From Betaproteobacteria bacterium (GTDB lineage: Bacteria > Pseudomonadota > Gammaproteobacteria > Burkholderiales > Casimicrobiaceae), in contig JADIZG010000070.1 in the NCBI GenBank assembly GCA_016704895.1, positions 1 to 64,000 of the forward strand: a stretch of DNA of 64,000 nt, written 5' to 3'. Both the position numbers and the translations under genes were made by a program. Shown one piece after another: positions 39,024-48,571 of this stretch. Within the stretch, counting starts at the first letter, position 1. Each line of letters opens with the position of its first letter. The notes beneath the pieces are model-generated. The model was not told the DNA's origin. It saw only the letters and a program-made list of their open reading frames with translations, and ran no database searches.

Positions 39024-40634
39024 ATGACCCGAATCGCCGCCACGAAGCCCCCGGTTCCGCGCCTCGCGCTGGCCGCCTGCCTCGCCGCCTCGCTCGCCGT
39101 CTCGGCGCTCGCCGACGCGAAGACGCTGCGCTGGGCCGGCCGCGGCGACCCGCAGACGATGGATCCGTACTCGCAGAACGAGAACCTGACCAACAACGTC
39201 AACGCGCTCGTCTACGACACGCTCGTGATGCGCGACAGGGACCTCAAGCTGATCCCGGGCCTCGCCACGTCGTGGGAGCAGGTCAATGCGACGACCTGGC
39301 GATTCAAGCTCCGGCCCGGCGTCAGGTTCCACGACGGCGCGCCGCTCACCGCCGACGACGTCGTGTTCTCGTACCAGCGCGCGGCCGAGGACACCTCGCA
39401 GATCCGGGCGTACTCGAAGGCCGCCGGCAAGCCGCGCAAGGTCGACGACCTGACCGTCGAGTTCGTCACCGACGGGCCGAACCCGATCGAGCTCGAGCAC
39501 ATCGCCAACATCTACATCATGAACAAGGCGTGGTGCGAGAAGAACAAGGCGACGAAGCCGCTCGACTTCAAGAACAAGGAGGAGATGATCACGGCGCGAA
39601 ACGCGAACGGGACCGGCGCGTTCACGCTCAAGTCGCGCGAGCCGGACGTCAAGACCCACCTGGTGAAGAACCCGGCGTGGTGGGGCTGGAAGGACAAGCG
39701 CTTCGACGGCAACGTCGACGAGGTGATCTACACGCCGATCACCAACGACGGCACGAGGCTCGCGGCGCTGGTCGCCGGCAACGTCGACCTGATCAACGAT
39801 CCCGCGCCGCAGGACGTGCCGCGGCTGCAGCAGACGCCGGGCGTCAGGGTGATCGAGGGCTTCGAGCAGCGCATCGTGTTCATCGGCATGGATCAGGGCC
39901 GGGACGAGCTCCTCTACTCGAGCGTCAAGGGCAAGAACCCGTTCAAGGACAAGCGCGTGCGCGCCGCGCTCTACCACGCGGTCGACGTCGACGCGATCCA
40001 CAAGGCGACGATGCGCGGGCTGTCGAAGCCGTCGGGCGCGATGACGCCCTCGCCGGTCCAGACGACTGCGGAGATCGAGAAGCGCTTCGCCCACGATCCG
40101 GCGCTGTCGAAGAAGCTGCTCGCCGAGGCCGGCTACCCGAACGGCTTCGAGGTCCAGCTCGACTGTCCGAACAACCGCTACGTCAACGACGAGAAGATCT
40201 GCCAGGCGCTCGCCGCGATGTGGACGAAGATCGGCGTCAACACCAGGCTCGTGACGATGCCGCGCGCCCAGTACTTCCCGAAGCTGGAAAAGCTGGATAC
40301 GAGCCTCTACATGCTGGGTTGGGGCGGCGCGTCGACCGACGCGATCTTCACGCTGCAGCCCGTGCTGTCGACGTTCAGCGGCAAGGGCGACGGCGACTAC
40401 AACTACGGCCGCTACACCGACCCGAAGTTCGACGCGATCGTCGGCGAGGTCAAGGTCGAGATGAACGCCGAGAAGCGCCTCGCGCTGATCCGGCGCGCGC
40501 TCGAGATCCAGAGGAGCGAGATCTACCACCTGCCGCTGCACCGCCAGGTGATCCCCTGGGCCGCGCGGTCGAACGTCGAGATCCCGCATCGCGCGGACAA
40601 CCAGGTGTGGCCGGTCTGGGCCAAGATGAAGTGA
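39024..40634 (+). CDS. ABC transporter substrate-binding protein, family 5 (peptide/oligopeptide type)
   Basis: The 536-residue periplasmic protein has a signal peptide ending ALADA, preceded by a strong GGAGGA ribosome-binding site at 39014-39019. The family 5 (DppA/OppA) signature is present: DPQTMDPYSQNENLTNNVNALVYDTLV, LIPGLATSWEQVNATTWRFKLRPGVRFHDGAPLTADDVVFSYQRA and FKDKRVRAALYHAVDVDAI. Ligands are typically di- or oligopeptides, nickel or glutathione; I cannot decide among them. No permease or ATPase gene is adjacent, so it is an orphan or works with a distant transporter. Confidence 0.9.
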   Translation: MTRIAATKPPVPRLALAACLAASLAVSALADAKTLRWAGRGDPQTMDPYSQNENLTNNVNALVYDTLVMRDRDLKLIPGLATSWEQVNATTWRFKLRPGVRFHDGAPLTADDVVFSYQRAAEDTSQIRAYSKAAGKPRKVDDLTVEFVTDGPNPIELEHIANIYIMNKAWCEKNKATKPLDFKNKEEMITARNANGTGAFTLKSREPDVKTHLVKNPAWWGWKDKRFDGNVDEVIYTPITNDGTRLAALVAGNVDLINDPAPQDVPRLQQTPGVRVIEGFEQRIVFIGMDQGRDELLYSSVKGKNPFKDKRVRAALYHAVDVDAIHKATMRGLSKPSGAMTPSPVQTTAEIEKRFAHDPALSKKLLAEAGYPNGFEVQLDCPNNRYVNDEKICQALAAMWTKIGVNTRLVTMPRAQYFPKLEKLDTSLYMLGWGGASTDAIFTLQPVLSTFSGKGDGDYNYGRYTDPKFDAIVGEVKVEMNAEKRLALIRRALEIQRSEIYHLPLHRQVIPWAARSNVEIPHRADNQVWPVWAKMK

Positions 40635-40739
40635 CCGCGCGCGCCGGCCGCGCGGCCCCGGGACGCCCCGCCCCTGGCGCGCGATGCAGGCCCGGCGCGC
40701 AGGCCCGAGCGGATTCGGACGTGCGACGCCCATGTCGGC

Positions 40740-41114
40740 ATGCTGATCCGCATCGCGTTCGCCGTCGCGCTGGTTCTCGCGACCTGGAATCCGGCCGGCG
40801 TCTCCTACGTGCAATGGGCGCTGGTCGACACCGGCGCGTTCAACGCCGGCAAGGCGCTCGTCGGCGTGCTGGTGCTCGCGGGCTGGATCCTGTGCGTGCG
40901 CGCGACCTGGGTGTCGCTCGGCGCACTGGGCGTCGCGCTCGTCTGCGCGGTGATCGGGGCGTTCGTCTGGTGGCTAAGCTCGATCGGGCTCGTCGCGACC
41001 GATCAGCGAACGTTCACCTGGATCGTGCTCGTCGCCGTCGGCATCGTGCTCGGCATCGGGATGGGCTGGTCGCTCGTGCGCAGCAAGGCCACCGGGCAGG
41101 TCGAGACCGACTGA
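40740..41114 (+). CDS. Small inner-membrane protein (DUF6524-like)
   Basis: The 124-residue protein has four hydrophobic segments (about 3-16, 37-52, 60-82 and 91-112). The conserved-looking ATWNPAGVSYVQWAL near the N-terminus and VLAGWILCVRATWVSLGALGVAL match what I recall of the DUF6524 family. Function unknown. It is convergent with the CoA-transferase gene. Confidence 0.6.
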   Translation: MLIRIAFAVALVLATWNPAGVSYVQWALVDTGAFNAGKALVGVLVLAGWILCVRATWVSLGALGVALVCAVIGAFVWWLSSIGLVATDQRTFTWIVLVAVGIVLGIGMGWSLVRSKATGQVETD

Positions 41115-41132
41115 CCTTCGGCGCCGCGCCGA

Positions 41133-42368
41133 TCAGTCGCGGACGCCGACGACCCTCGCAGCGACCAACCGCGCGATCTCCGCCTCGTCGATTCCCAGCC
41201 GCTCGCGCAGCACTTCGCGCGTGTGCTGGCCGAGCAGCGGCGGCGTCTCGCGCGATCCGGGCGGCGTCGCGGACATGCCGACCGGGATGCCGACCTGCGG
41301 GACGCGTCCCGCGAGCGGATGATCGAGGTCGCGCCTCATCGCGTGCGCGACGACGTGCGGATCGGCGAACACCTGGTCGAGCGTGTTGATCGGGCCGCAG
41401 GGCACGCCGAGCGGCTCGAGCGCCGCGAGCCAGTCGCGCCGCGAGCGCGTCCCGACCACCTCCGCGATCATCGGCACGAGCGTCGAGCGGTGACGGACGC
41501 GGTCGGCGTTCTTCGCGAACCTCGGGTCGGCGGCCCACGCCGCCCGCCCCGCGGCCTCGCAGAACCTCGCGAACTGCCCGTCGTTGCCGACCGCGAGGAC
41601 GATGTGGCCGTCGGCGCACGCGAACGTCTGGTACGGCACGATGTTCGGGTGCGCATTGCCGATGCGCCCGGGCGCACGCCCGGTGACGAGGTAGTTCATG
41701 TCCATCACCGCCATCATCGCGACCGCCGAGTCCATCAGGCAGCAGTCGACGTGCTGGCCTTCGCCGGTGCGGTCGCGGTGCGCGAGCGCCGCCTGGATCG
41801 CGACGGCCGCGTACATGCCGGTCATCAGGTCGGTGATCGCGATGCCCGCCTTCTGCGGTCCGCCGCCGGGCTCCCCGTCGGCCTCGCCGGTGACGCTCAT
41901 GAAGCCCGACATGCCCTGGACGATGAAGTCGTAGCCGGCGCGATCGGCGTACGGTCCCGTCTGGCCGAAGCCGGTGATCGAGCAGTAGACGAGCCGCGGA
42001 TTCGCGGCGGCGAGCGACGCGTAGTCGAGCCCGACCTTCGCGAGCCCGCCGACCTTGTAGTTCTCGACCAGCACGTCGGCGCCGCGCGCGAGCCCGCGCA
42101 CCAGCCGCTGCCCGTCGGGCGTCGTGAAGTCGATCGCGACCGAGCGCTTGCCGCGGTTGCACGCGAGGTAATACGCGGCCTCGGTCGTGTCGCGACCCTC
42201 GGCGTCCTTCAGGTAGGGGGGTCCCCAGGCGCGCGTGTCGTCGCCGGCGCCGGGGCGCTCGACCTTGATGACGGTCGCGCCGAGGTCCGCGAGGAGCTGC
42301 GTGCACCACGGTCCCGCCAGCACGCGGGACAGGTCGAGGACCGTCAGGTGCGCGAGCGGGCCCGGCAC
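41133..42368 (-). CDS. CaiB/BaiF family (class III) CoA transferase
   Basis: The 411-residue protein starts with a GTG (PGPLAHLTVLDLSRVLAGPWCTQLLADLGATVIKVERPGAGDDTR). That region and NRGKRSVAIDFTTPDGQRL, YDFIVQGMSGFMSVTGE, HVDCCLMDSAVAMM and the C-terminal PLLGQHTREVL are classic for family III transferases. They move CoA between carboxylic acids through an aspartyl-CoA intermediate. Specificity cannot be read from the sequence; formyl-, succinyl- or related acyl-CoA are common. It is 19 bases after pntB on the same strand. Confidence 0.9.
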   Translation of the reverse strand: MPGPLAHLTVLDLSRVLAGPWCTQLLADLGATVIKVERPGAGDDTRAWGPPYLKDAEGRDTTEAAYYLACNRGKRSVAIDFTTPDGQRLVRGLARGADVLVENYKVGGLAKVGLDYASLAAANPRLVYCSITGFGQTGPYADRAGYDFIVQGMSGFMSVTGEADGEPGGGPQKAGIAITDLMTGMYAAVAIQAALAHRDRTGEGQHVDCCLMDSAVAMMAVMDMNYLVTGRAPGRIGNAHPNIVPYQTFACADGHIVLAVGNDGQFARFCEAAGRAAWAADPRFAKNADRVRHRSTLVPMIAEVVGTRSRRDWLAALEPLGVPCGPINTLDQVFADPHVVAHAMRRDLDHPLAGRVPQVGIPVGMSATPPGSRETPPLLGQHTREVLRERLGIDEAEIARLVAARVVGVRD

Positions 42369-42387
42369 GGAGGACGCCGTGGCGGCA

Positions 42388-43803
42388 TCAGGACTTCAGC
42401 GCCACCAGCACCTCGTCGAGCATCTTCTTGGCGTCGCCGAACAGCATCCGGTTGTTGTCCTTGTAGAAGAGCGGATTGTCGACGCCGGCGTAGCCCGACG
42501 CCATGCTCCGCTTCATCACGACCGACGTCTTCGCCTTCCACACCTCCAGCACCGGCATACCGGCGATCGGGCTTCCCGGATCCTCCTGCGCGGCGGGATT
42601 CACGATGTCGTTGGCGCCGATCACCATCGAGACGTCGGTGCTGGGGAAGTCGTCGTTGAGCTCGTCCATCTCGAACACGATGTCGTAGGGCACCTTGGCT
42701 TCGGCCAGCAGCACGTTCATGTGGCCCGGCATGCGACCGGCCACCGGGTGGATGCCGAAGCGCACATCGACGCCCCGCTCGCGCAGCACCTTGGTGATCT
42801 CGTACACCGTGTGCTGGGCCTGGGCGACCGCCATGCCGTAGCCCGGGACGATGATGACGCTCCTGGCTTCGCGCAGCAGCTCGGCCGTCTCGGCGGCCAG
42901 GATCGGGTTCACCTCGCCCGCCGGCTGCACCGCGCCGGCCGCGGCGGGCGCGCTGCTGTCGGTCCCGAAGCCGCCGGCGATCACGCTGATGAAGTTGCGG
43001 TTCATCGCCGAGCACATGATGTACGACAGGATCGCGCCGCTCGAGCCGACCAGCGCGCCGGTCACGATCAGGAGGTCGTTGGAGAGCATGAAGCCGGTCG
43101 CGGCCGCGGCCCATCCCGAGTAGCTGTTGAGCATCGACACGACGACCGGCATGTCGGCGCCGCCGATGGCCATGACCATGTGCACGCCGAACAGGAGGGC
43201 GACGACGGTCATGATGATCAGCGGCGTCATGCCTTCCGCCACGCCGTGCGCCGTGACGAACGCGTAGCCGAACCAGATCACCAGCAGCAGGCCCGCGAGG
43301 TTGAGCCAGTGCCGCGCCGGCAGCAGCATGGGCTTCCCGCCGATCCTGCCGGACAGCTTGCCGAAGGCGATCACCGATCCGGAGAACGTCACCGCGCCGA
43401 TCAGCACGCCGACGTACATCTCGATCTCGTGGATCGTCTTCTCGGCGGGGCTCAGGTTCGCCGAGACCGCGGGATCGATGTAGTTGGCGTAGCCGACCAG
43501 CATCGCGGCGAGGCCGACGAGGCTGTGCATCAGCGCGACCAGCTCCGGCATCTGCGTCATCTTGACGACGCGCGCCGCGTACAGGCCGATCGCCGCGCCG
43601 ACCACCATCGCCCCGAGGATGTAGGGCAGCCCGCCGGCGGTGACCTGCGGGCCGAGGATCGTGGCGACCACGGCGATCGCCATGCCGACGATGCCGAAGA
43701 GGTTGCCGCGCCGCGCCGTCTCCTGGTTGGAGAGCCCGCCGAGGCACAGGATGAAGAGGATGGTCGCGCCGAGATACGAGACCGTCGCAAGGCTGGATGT
43801 CAT
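42388..43803 (-). CDS. pntB: NAD(P) transhydrogenase beta subunit
   Basis: The 471-residue inner-membrane subunit has about eight helices, then the NADP(H)-binding domain III near residues 290-471 ([98 protein letters not shown]). With PntA it couples proton entry to reduction of NADP by NADH. It is intact, with its ATG 12 bases after the pntA stop. Confidence 0.96.
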   Translation of the reverse strand: MTSSLATVSYLGATILFILCLGGLSNQETARRGNLFGIVGMAIAVVATILGPQVTAGGLPYILGAMVVGAAIGLYAARVVKMTQMPELVALMHSLVGLAAMLVGYANYIDPAVSANLSPAEKTIHEIEMYVGVLIGAVTFSGSVIAFGKLSGRIGGKPMLLPARHWLNLAGLLLVIWFGYAFVTAHGVAEGMTPLIIMTVVALLFGVHMVMAIGGADMPVVVSMLNSYSGWAAAATGFMLSNDLLIVTGALVGSSGAILSYIMCSAMNRNFISVIAGGFGTDSSAPAAAGAVQPAGEVNPILAAETAELLREARSVIIVPGYGMAVAQAQHTVYEITKVLRERGVDVRFGIHPVAGRMPGHMNVLLAEAKVPYDIVFEMDELNDDFPSTDVSMVIGANDIVNPAAQEDPGSPIAGMPVLEVWKAKTSVVMKRSMASGYAGVDNPLFYKDNNRMLFGDAKKMLDEVLVALKS

Positions 43804-43815
43804 GTTCCCGTCCCC

Positions 43816-45416
43816 CTACTTGCGGAACATTTCCAGCATGCGCCGCGTCACCGCGAAGCCGCCGAACATGTTGATCGTCGCGAGCGCGATCGCGCCCACG
43901 GAGAGCCACCGTATCCACTCGTTCGGACGCGACAGGTCGGTGGAGATCGTCGACAGGTCCGGCGCGATCTGCACCAGTGCGCCGATGGCGATGATGCTGG
44001 ACACGGCGTTGGTCACGCTCATCAGCGGCGTGTGCAGCGCCGGCTTCACGTTCCACACCACCATGTAGCCGATGAAGCACGCGAGCACGAACACGGTGAA
44101 GTGGCCGAGAAAGCTCGCCGGCGCGTAGCGGCCGATCAGCAGGAACAGGAGCGCGCCCGCGCCGAACAGTACCGCCGCCTTCGGCCCGGCGACATCGGGC
44201 CCGACGGCTCGCCGTGGCCCTTGGGCTTCGCGGCCGCCGCCGCCGGCTTCGCGGCCGGCGCCGGCGGCGCGGCGGACAGCTGGCGGCGGCGGCGGGCCAG
44301 GTGACCGCGCCCTGCTTGATCACCGTCAGGCCGCGCATCACCTCGTCCTCCATGTCGATCCTGACGACGGTGCCGTGCTCTTCGCCTTGATCAGCTCCTC
44401 GGTGAGCCGGAAGAGGTTGTTCGAGTAGAGCGTCGAGGCCTGCGTCGCGAGGCGGCTCGCGAGATCGGTGTAGCCGATGAGGGTCACGCCATGCTTGACC
44501 ACCGCCTGGCCGGGTTCCGTGAGCTCGCAGTTGCCGCCCTGCTCGGCCGCCATGTCGACGATGACGCTGCCCGGCTTCATCGTGCGGACCATCTCCGCCG
44601 TGATGAGCCTGGGGGCGGGCTTGCCGGGGATCAGCGCGGTCGTGATGATGATGTCGGCGTCGCGCGCCTGCTTCGCGTACATCTCGCGCTGGGCCTGCTG
44701 GAAGCCCTCGCTCATGACCTTCGCGTAGCCGCCGCCGCCGGAGCCTTCTTCCTGGTAGTCGACCTTCACGAACTCGCCGCCCAGCGACACCACCTGGTCC
44801 GCGACCTCGGCGCGCGTGTCGTTGGCGCGCACGATCGCGCCCAGGTTCGCGGCGGTGCCGACCGCCGAGAGCCCGGCCACGCCGGCGCCGGCGATGAAGA
44901 CCTTCGCCGGCGGAATCTTGCCGGCGGCCGTGATCAGCCCGTTGAAGAAGCGGCCGAACTCGTTGGCCGCCTCGATCACCGCGCGGTAGCCCTGATGCCG
45001 GCCATCGACGTGAGCGCGTCCATTTTCTGCGCGCGCGACAGCTGGCGCGGGAGGGCGTCGATGGCGAGCACCGTCGCCTTCTTCGCCGCCAGTTGCTGCA
45101 TCAGCTCCGGGTTCTGCGCCGGCCAGATGAAATCGACGAGCATCCCGCCTTCGCGCATCAGCGCGACTTCGGCCGGCGTCGGGGGACGCACCTTGAAGAC
45201 GATGTCCGACCGGGCCCAAAGCTCCGCCGCCGTGGGCACGACGTCGGCGCCGGCCGCGCGGTACGCGTCGTCCGCGAAGTTGGCGGCGTCGCCCGCGCCC
45301 GTCTCGATCGCGACGCGGAATCCCAGCTTGACGAGCTTCTCGACGACCTCCGGCACGGTGGCCACCCGCTTCTCGCCCGGAAACACCTCGCGCGGGACTC
45401 CGATCTGCAAAGACAT
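43816..45416 (-). CDS. pntA: NAD(P) transhydrogenase alpha subunit (fused), with several frame changes
   Basis: The start [28 protein letters not shown] opens the NAD-binding domain I. Frame changes are needed near 44995 (AGIR to [16 protein letters not shown]), near 44385 ([20 protein letters not shown]), near 44285 (into the Ala/Pro linker [25 protein letters not shown]) and near 44185 (into [17 protein letters not shown]). The end is the four-helix domain II ([39 protein letters not shown]). Both alpha domains are thus fused in one gene, as in E. coli. All conserved blocks are present in order, so sequence errors in GC-rich tracts are more likely than a dead gene. Confidence 0.82.
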
Positions 45417-45556
45417 TCGCGTCTCCCCTGGAACCGATGCCGTCGCGTTCTCACGCCGGACGACATGAAGGACCGGAACGCGGGTCACCGCCTCCCGGCC
45501 AACTCCGTCTTTTCGCCGCGCGGACTAGCGCGACATCGCAGAATCAACGGCTTGGA

Positions 45557-46621
45557 TCATAGCATCGCCGCTATCGCCTTACCGACCTCGACCGTCGTCG
45601 CGCGTCCCCCGAGGTCCCGCGTGCGCGGCGCCGCGGGATCCGCGAGGGTGCGCTCGATCGCCGACACGATCGCGGCGCCCGCCTCGCGGTGGCCGAGGAA
45701 GTCGAGCATCAGCGCGCCCGACCAGATCTGGCCGATCGGATTGGCGATGCCCTGCCCCGCGATGTCCGGCGCGGAGCCGTGCACCGGCTCGAACAGCGAC
45801 GGGTGCGTGCGCTCCGGATTGAGGTTCGCCGACGGCGCGATGCCGATCGTTCCGCACACGGCCGGCCCGAGGTCCGACAGGATGTCGCCGAACAGGTTCG
45901 AGCCGACGACGACGTCGAACGCCTGCGGGCGGGCGACGAAGTGCGCGGCCAGGATGTCGATGTGGAACTGGTCGGTGCGCACGTCCGGGTAGCCGGCGGC
46001 CATCGCCTTGAAGCGCTCGTCCCAGTACGGCATCGTGATCGCGATGCCGTTCGACTTGGTCGCCGAGGTCAGGTGCTTCGCCGCTCGCGTGCGCGCGAGC
46101 TCGAACGCGTAGCGCAGCACGCGGTCGACGCCCTTGCGCGTGAACACGGACTCCTGGATCACGAATTCGCGGTCGGTCCCCTCGAACATGCGCCCGCCCA
46201 TCGACGAGTACTCGCCCTCGGTGTTCTCGCGCACGACGTAGTAGTCGATGTCGCCGGGCTTCCGGTTCGCGAGCGGCGTCGCGACGCCGGGCATCAGCCG
46301 GCACGGTCGCAGGTTCACGTACTGGTCGAAGCCGCGGCGAAACGGGATCAGAGAGCCCCACAGCGACACGTGGTCGGGCACCGTCGCGGGCCAGCCCACC
46401 GCGCCGTAGTAGATCGCCTCGAAGCCCGAGAGCGTCTCGAACCAGTCCTCCGGCATCATGCGGCCGTGCTTGACGAAGTGGTCGCAGTTCCAGTCGAACT
46501 GCGTGAACGCGAGCGAGACGCCGTGGCGTTTCGCCGCGGCCTCGACCGCGCGCAGTCCCTCCGGCATCACTTCCTTGCCGATGCCGTCGCCCGGAATCAC
46601 CGCGATGCGATGCGTCGCCAT
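45557..46621 (-). CDS. Tartrate dehydrogenase/decarboxylase-like enzyme (isopropylmalate dehydrogenase family)
   Basis: The 354-residue decarboxylating dehydrogenase begins MATHRIAVIPGDGIGKEVMPEGLRAVEAA. DYYVVRENTEGEYSSMGGRMFEG, TSATKSNGIAITMPYWDERFKAMA, and DVVVGSNLFGDILSDLGPAVCGTIGIAPSANLNP carry the substrate, metal and NAD sites. The ENTEGEYS loop and overall pattern fit tartrate/D-malate dehydrogenases (TtuC/DmlA) better than LeuB. The likely substrate is tartrate or D-malate, but this is not proven. It lies upstream of pntA on the same strand. Confidence 0.85.
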   Translation of the reverse strand: MATHRIAVIPGDGIGKEVMPEGLRAVEAAAKRHGVSLAFTQFDWNCDHFVKHGRMMPEDWFETLSGFEAIYYGAVGWPATVPDHVSLWGSLIPFRRGFDQYVNLRPCRLMPGVATPLANRKPGDIDYYVVRENTEGEYSSMGGRMFEGTDREFVIQESVFTRKGVDRVLRYAFELARTRAAKHLTSATKSNGIAITMPYWDERFKAMAAGYPDVRTDQFHIDILAAHFVARPQAFDVVVGSNLFGDILSDLGPAVCGTIGIAPSANLNPERTHPSLFEPVHGSAPDIAGQGIANPIGQIWSGALMLDFLGHREAGAAIVSAIERTLADPAAPRTRDLGGRATTVEVGKAIAAML

Positions 46622-46745
46622 GCCATGCCTCCCTCGTGCGTCGTGCGGCCCGATCGTGCGGCCGAAGCCCGTGATTCTAATCGCGGGGCGGCGCCGCGCC
46701 CGCATGGCCGATCGCGCGGAGCGCCGTGGTAGAGTTCCGGACTGC

Positions 46746-46772
46746 ACGCCGGCCCACGCGCCGGCGTTTTTT
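46746..46772 (+). terminator. Rho-independent terminator upstream of the DMT gene
   Basis: ACGCCGGC (46746-46753) and GCCGGCGT (46760-46767) form a perfect 8-base stem with a six-base loop, followed by six T residues (46767-46772). It points rightwards, yet no plus-strand gene lies upstream, and the next gene starts 36 bases further on. It could end a short leader transcript from the TAGAGT at 46730-46735. Confidence 0.75.
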
Positions 46773-46807
46773 GCTGCCGCCCCGGCCGCGCCCCATCCGA
46801 GCGCTTC

Positions 46808-47851
46808 GTGACCCACGCCGCCGCACGCCTCCGCGCGATCGCCTACATGGTCGTCGCCTCGATCTTCTGGTCGTCGGGCGGATTCCTCGTGCGCCAGCTC
46901 TCGATCACCGAGGCCTGGGAGATCGTGTTCTGGCGAAGCGTCTTCATGGTGCTGTTCGTGGTCGGCGTGCTCGTCGCGATGCACGGGCGGCGCATGCCGC
47001 GGGCCGTGCGCGCCGTCGGCTGGCCCGGCCTCGCGTCGGGGACCTTCCTCGCCTGCACGTTCTTCTTCTTCATCGCGTCGCTCACGCGCACCACGGTCGC
47101 CAACACGTTCGTGCTGATGAGCGTGGCGCCGTTCCTCGCGGCGATCGCCGGAAGGCTCGTGCTGAACGAGCCCGTGCCGACCCGCACCTGGATCGCGATG
47201 ACCGTCGCCTTCGCGGGCATCGTCGTGATGTTCGCCGAGTCGATGGACGCCGGCCGTCTCGTCGGCAACCTGCTGGCGCTCGGCGTGCCCTTCTTCTTCG
47301 CCGCGCAGGTCACGATGCTGCGCAAGTACCACGCCACCGTCGACATGCTGCCGCAGGTGATGATCGCGGGCATCCTGTCGCTCGCGGTCGCGCTGCCGCT
47401 CGCCCTGCCGTTCTCGGTCACCGGCCGGGACCTCGCGGTGCTGGCGGTGATGGGTTGCATCCAGCTCGGTGCCGGCTGCCTGCTCGCGACCGCCGCCTCG
47501 CGCCACCTCACCGCGACCGAACTGGGCCTGCTCGGCCTGCTCGAGCCGATCCTCGGGCCGATCTGGGTGTGGACGCTGATGGGCGAGCACCCCGGCGGGG
47601 CGACGCTCGTCGGCGGCGCGATCGTCCTGGCGGCCGTCATCGTGAACGAGATCGTGGCGGCGATGCGCGCGCGCGCGGCGGCGCCGCGTCGTCCGGCGTG
47701 CCCCCGATCGCCTGAGCCAGGGCCGTCCCGGACATGGACTTCCCGGCGTTTCCCGTCGCGTTCTACCCGGTCGCGGTGTTCGCGATCCTGCTCACGGGGA
47801 TCGCGAAGGGCGGCTTCGGCGGCGGCTCGGGCGGCGTCGCCGTGCCCCTGA
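46808..47851 (+). CDS. DMT-superfamily (EamA) transporter
   Basis: The protein starts at a GTG and has ten hydrophobic helices in two EamA repeats (IAYMVVASIFWSSGGFLVRQL; LVGNLLALGVPFFFAAQVTMLRKY). The second repeat ends with TATELGLLGLLEPILGPIWVWTLMGEHPGGATLVGGAIVLAAVIVNEI, near residue 285. It is probably an exporter of amino acids or other metabolites; substrate unknown. The last 55 residues are Arg/Ser-rich and overlap the TauE start by 118 bases. A one-base change near 47690 would instead end it at a TGA at 47713-47715. Confidence 0.85.
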   Translation: MTHAAARLRAIAYMVVASIFWSSGGFLVRQLSITEAWEIVFWRSVFMVLFVVGVLVAMHGRRMPRAVRAVGWPGLASGTFLACTFFFFIASLTRTTVANTFVLMSVAPFLAAIAGRLVLNEPVPTRTWIAMTVAFAGIVVMFAESMDAGRLVGNLLALGVPFFFAAQVTMLRKYHATVDMLPQVMIAGILSLAVALPLALPFSVTGRDLAVLAVMGCIQLGAGCLLATAASRHLTATELGLLGLLEPILGPIWVWTLMGEHPGGATLVGGAIVLAAVIVNEIVAAMRARAAAPRRPACPRSPEPGPSRTWTSRRFPSRSTRSRCSRSCSRGSRRAASAAARAASPCP

Positions 47852-48510
47852 TGTCGATCTTCATCGCGCCGCCGGAGGCGGCGGCGATCATGCTGCCGAT
47901 CCTGTGCGCGATGGACCTGTTCGGTGTGCACGCCTATCGCGGCCTCTGGTCGCGCAGGCACCTCGCGATCCTGCTTCCCGGCGCGATCGTCGGCATCGTC
48001 GCGGGGGCGTTCGCGTTCGGCACGATGCCCGTGAACGCGATCCGGCTGGTGATCGGCGGCATCGCCGTCGCGTTCGCGCTCAACCGCTGGTTCCGGCTCA
48101 CCGAGCGGCTCGCCGAGCGCCTCGCGGCGTCGCCGCAACCGCCCGGCAAGCCTGCCGGCGCGTTCTGGGGTGCCGTGTCCGGCTTCACGAGCACGCTCGC
48201 CCACGCGGGCGGACCGCCGTTCGCGATCTACCTGCTGCCGCAGAGGCTCGACAAGACGACGTTCGTGGCGACCTCGGTCGTGTTCTTCCTGATCGTCAAC
48301 TACGTGAAGCTGGTCCCGTACTGGTTCCTCGGCCAGCTCAACACGGGCAACCTCGCCGCGTCGCTGCTGTTCGCGCCGCTCGCGCCGGTGGGGATCTGGC
48401 TCGGCGTCTGGCTGCACCGCCGGATTCCCGAGGCGGCGTTCTACCGCGTCGCCTACGGCCTCCTGTTCGTCACCGGCGCGAAGCTCGTCTGGGACGCGCT
48501 CGCGCCCTGA
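47734..48510 (+). CDS. TauE/SafE family sulfite/anion exporter
   Basis: The 258-residue inner-membrane protein has about eight helices. Family motifs are [25 protein letters not shown] near the N-terminus and [48 protein letters not shown] in the second half. These proteins move sulfite, sulfoacetate or related organosulfur anions. The exact substrate is unknown. Confidence 0.92.
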   Translation: MDFPAFPVAFYPVAVFAILLTGIAKGGFGGGSGGVAVPLMSIFIAPPEAAAIMLPILCAMDLFGVHAYRGLWSRRHLAILLPGAIVGIVAGAFAFGTMPVNAIRLVIGGIAVAFALNRWFRLTERLAERLAASPQPPGKPAGAFWGAVSGFTSTLAHAGGPPFAIYLLPQRLDKTTFVATSVVFFLIVNYVKLVPYWFLGQLNTGNLAASLLFAPLAPVGIWLGVWLHRRIPEAAFYRVAYGLLFVTGAKLVWDALAP

Positions 48511-48565
48511 CGCCGCGCGCGGCGCGCCGCGCCGGCCGCGCCGTGCCCCGCGGCGAACGGTGCGC

Positions 48566-48571
48566 TATCAT
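48566..48571 (+). promoter_or_regulatory. Possible -10 of accA, placed for a leaderless start
   Basis: TATCAT lies only six bases before the accA ATG at 48578, and there is no ribosome-binding site between them. Transcription would start at or near the ATG. No strong -35 is visible. Confidence 0.35.

Noticed and set aside
45557..46621. 3-isopropylmalate dehydrogenase (leuB)
   Set aside because: The ENTEGEYS loop and the DWNCDHFVKHGRMMP region fit tartrate/D-malate dehydrogenases better, and no leuCD genes are adjacent.
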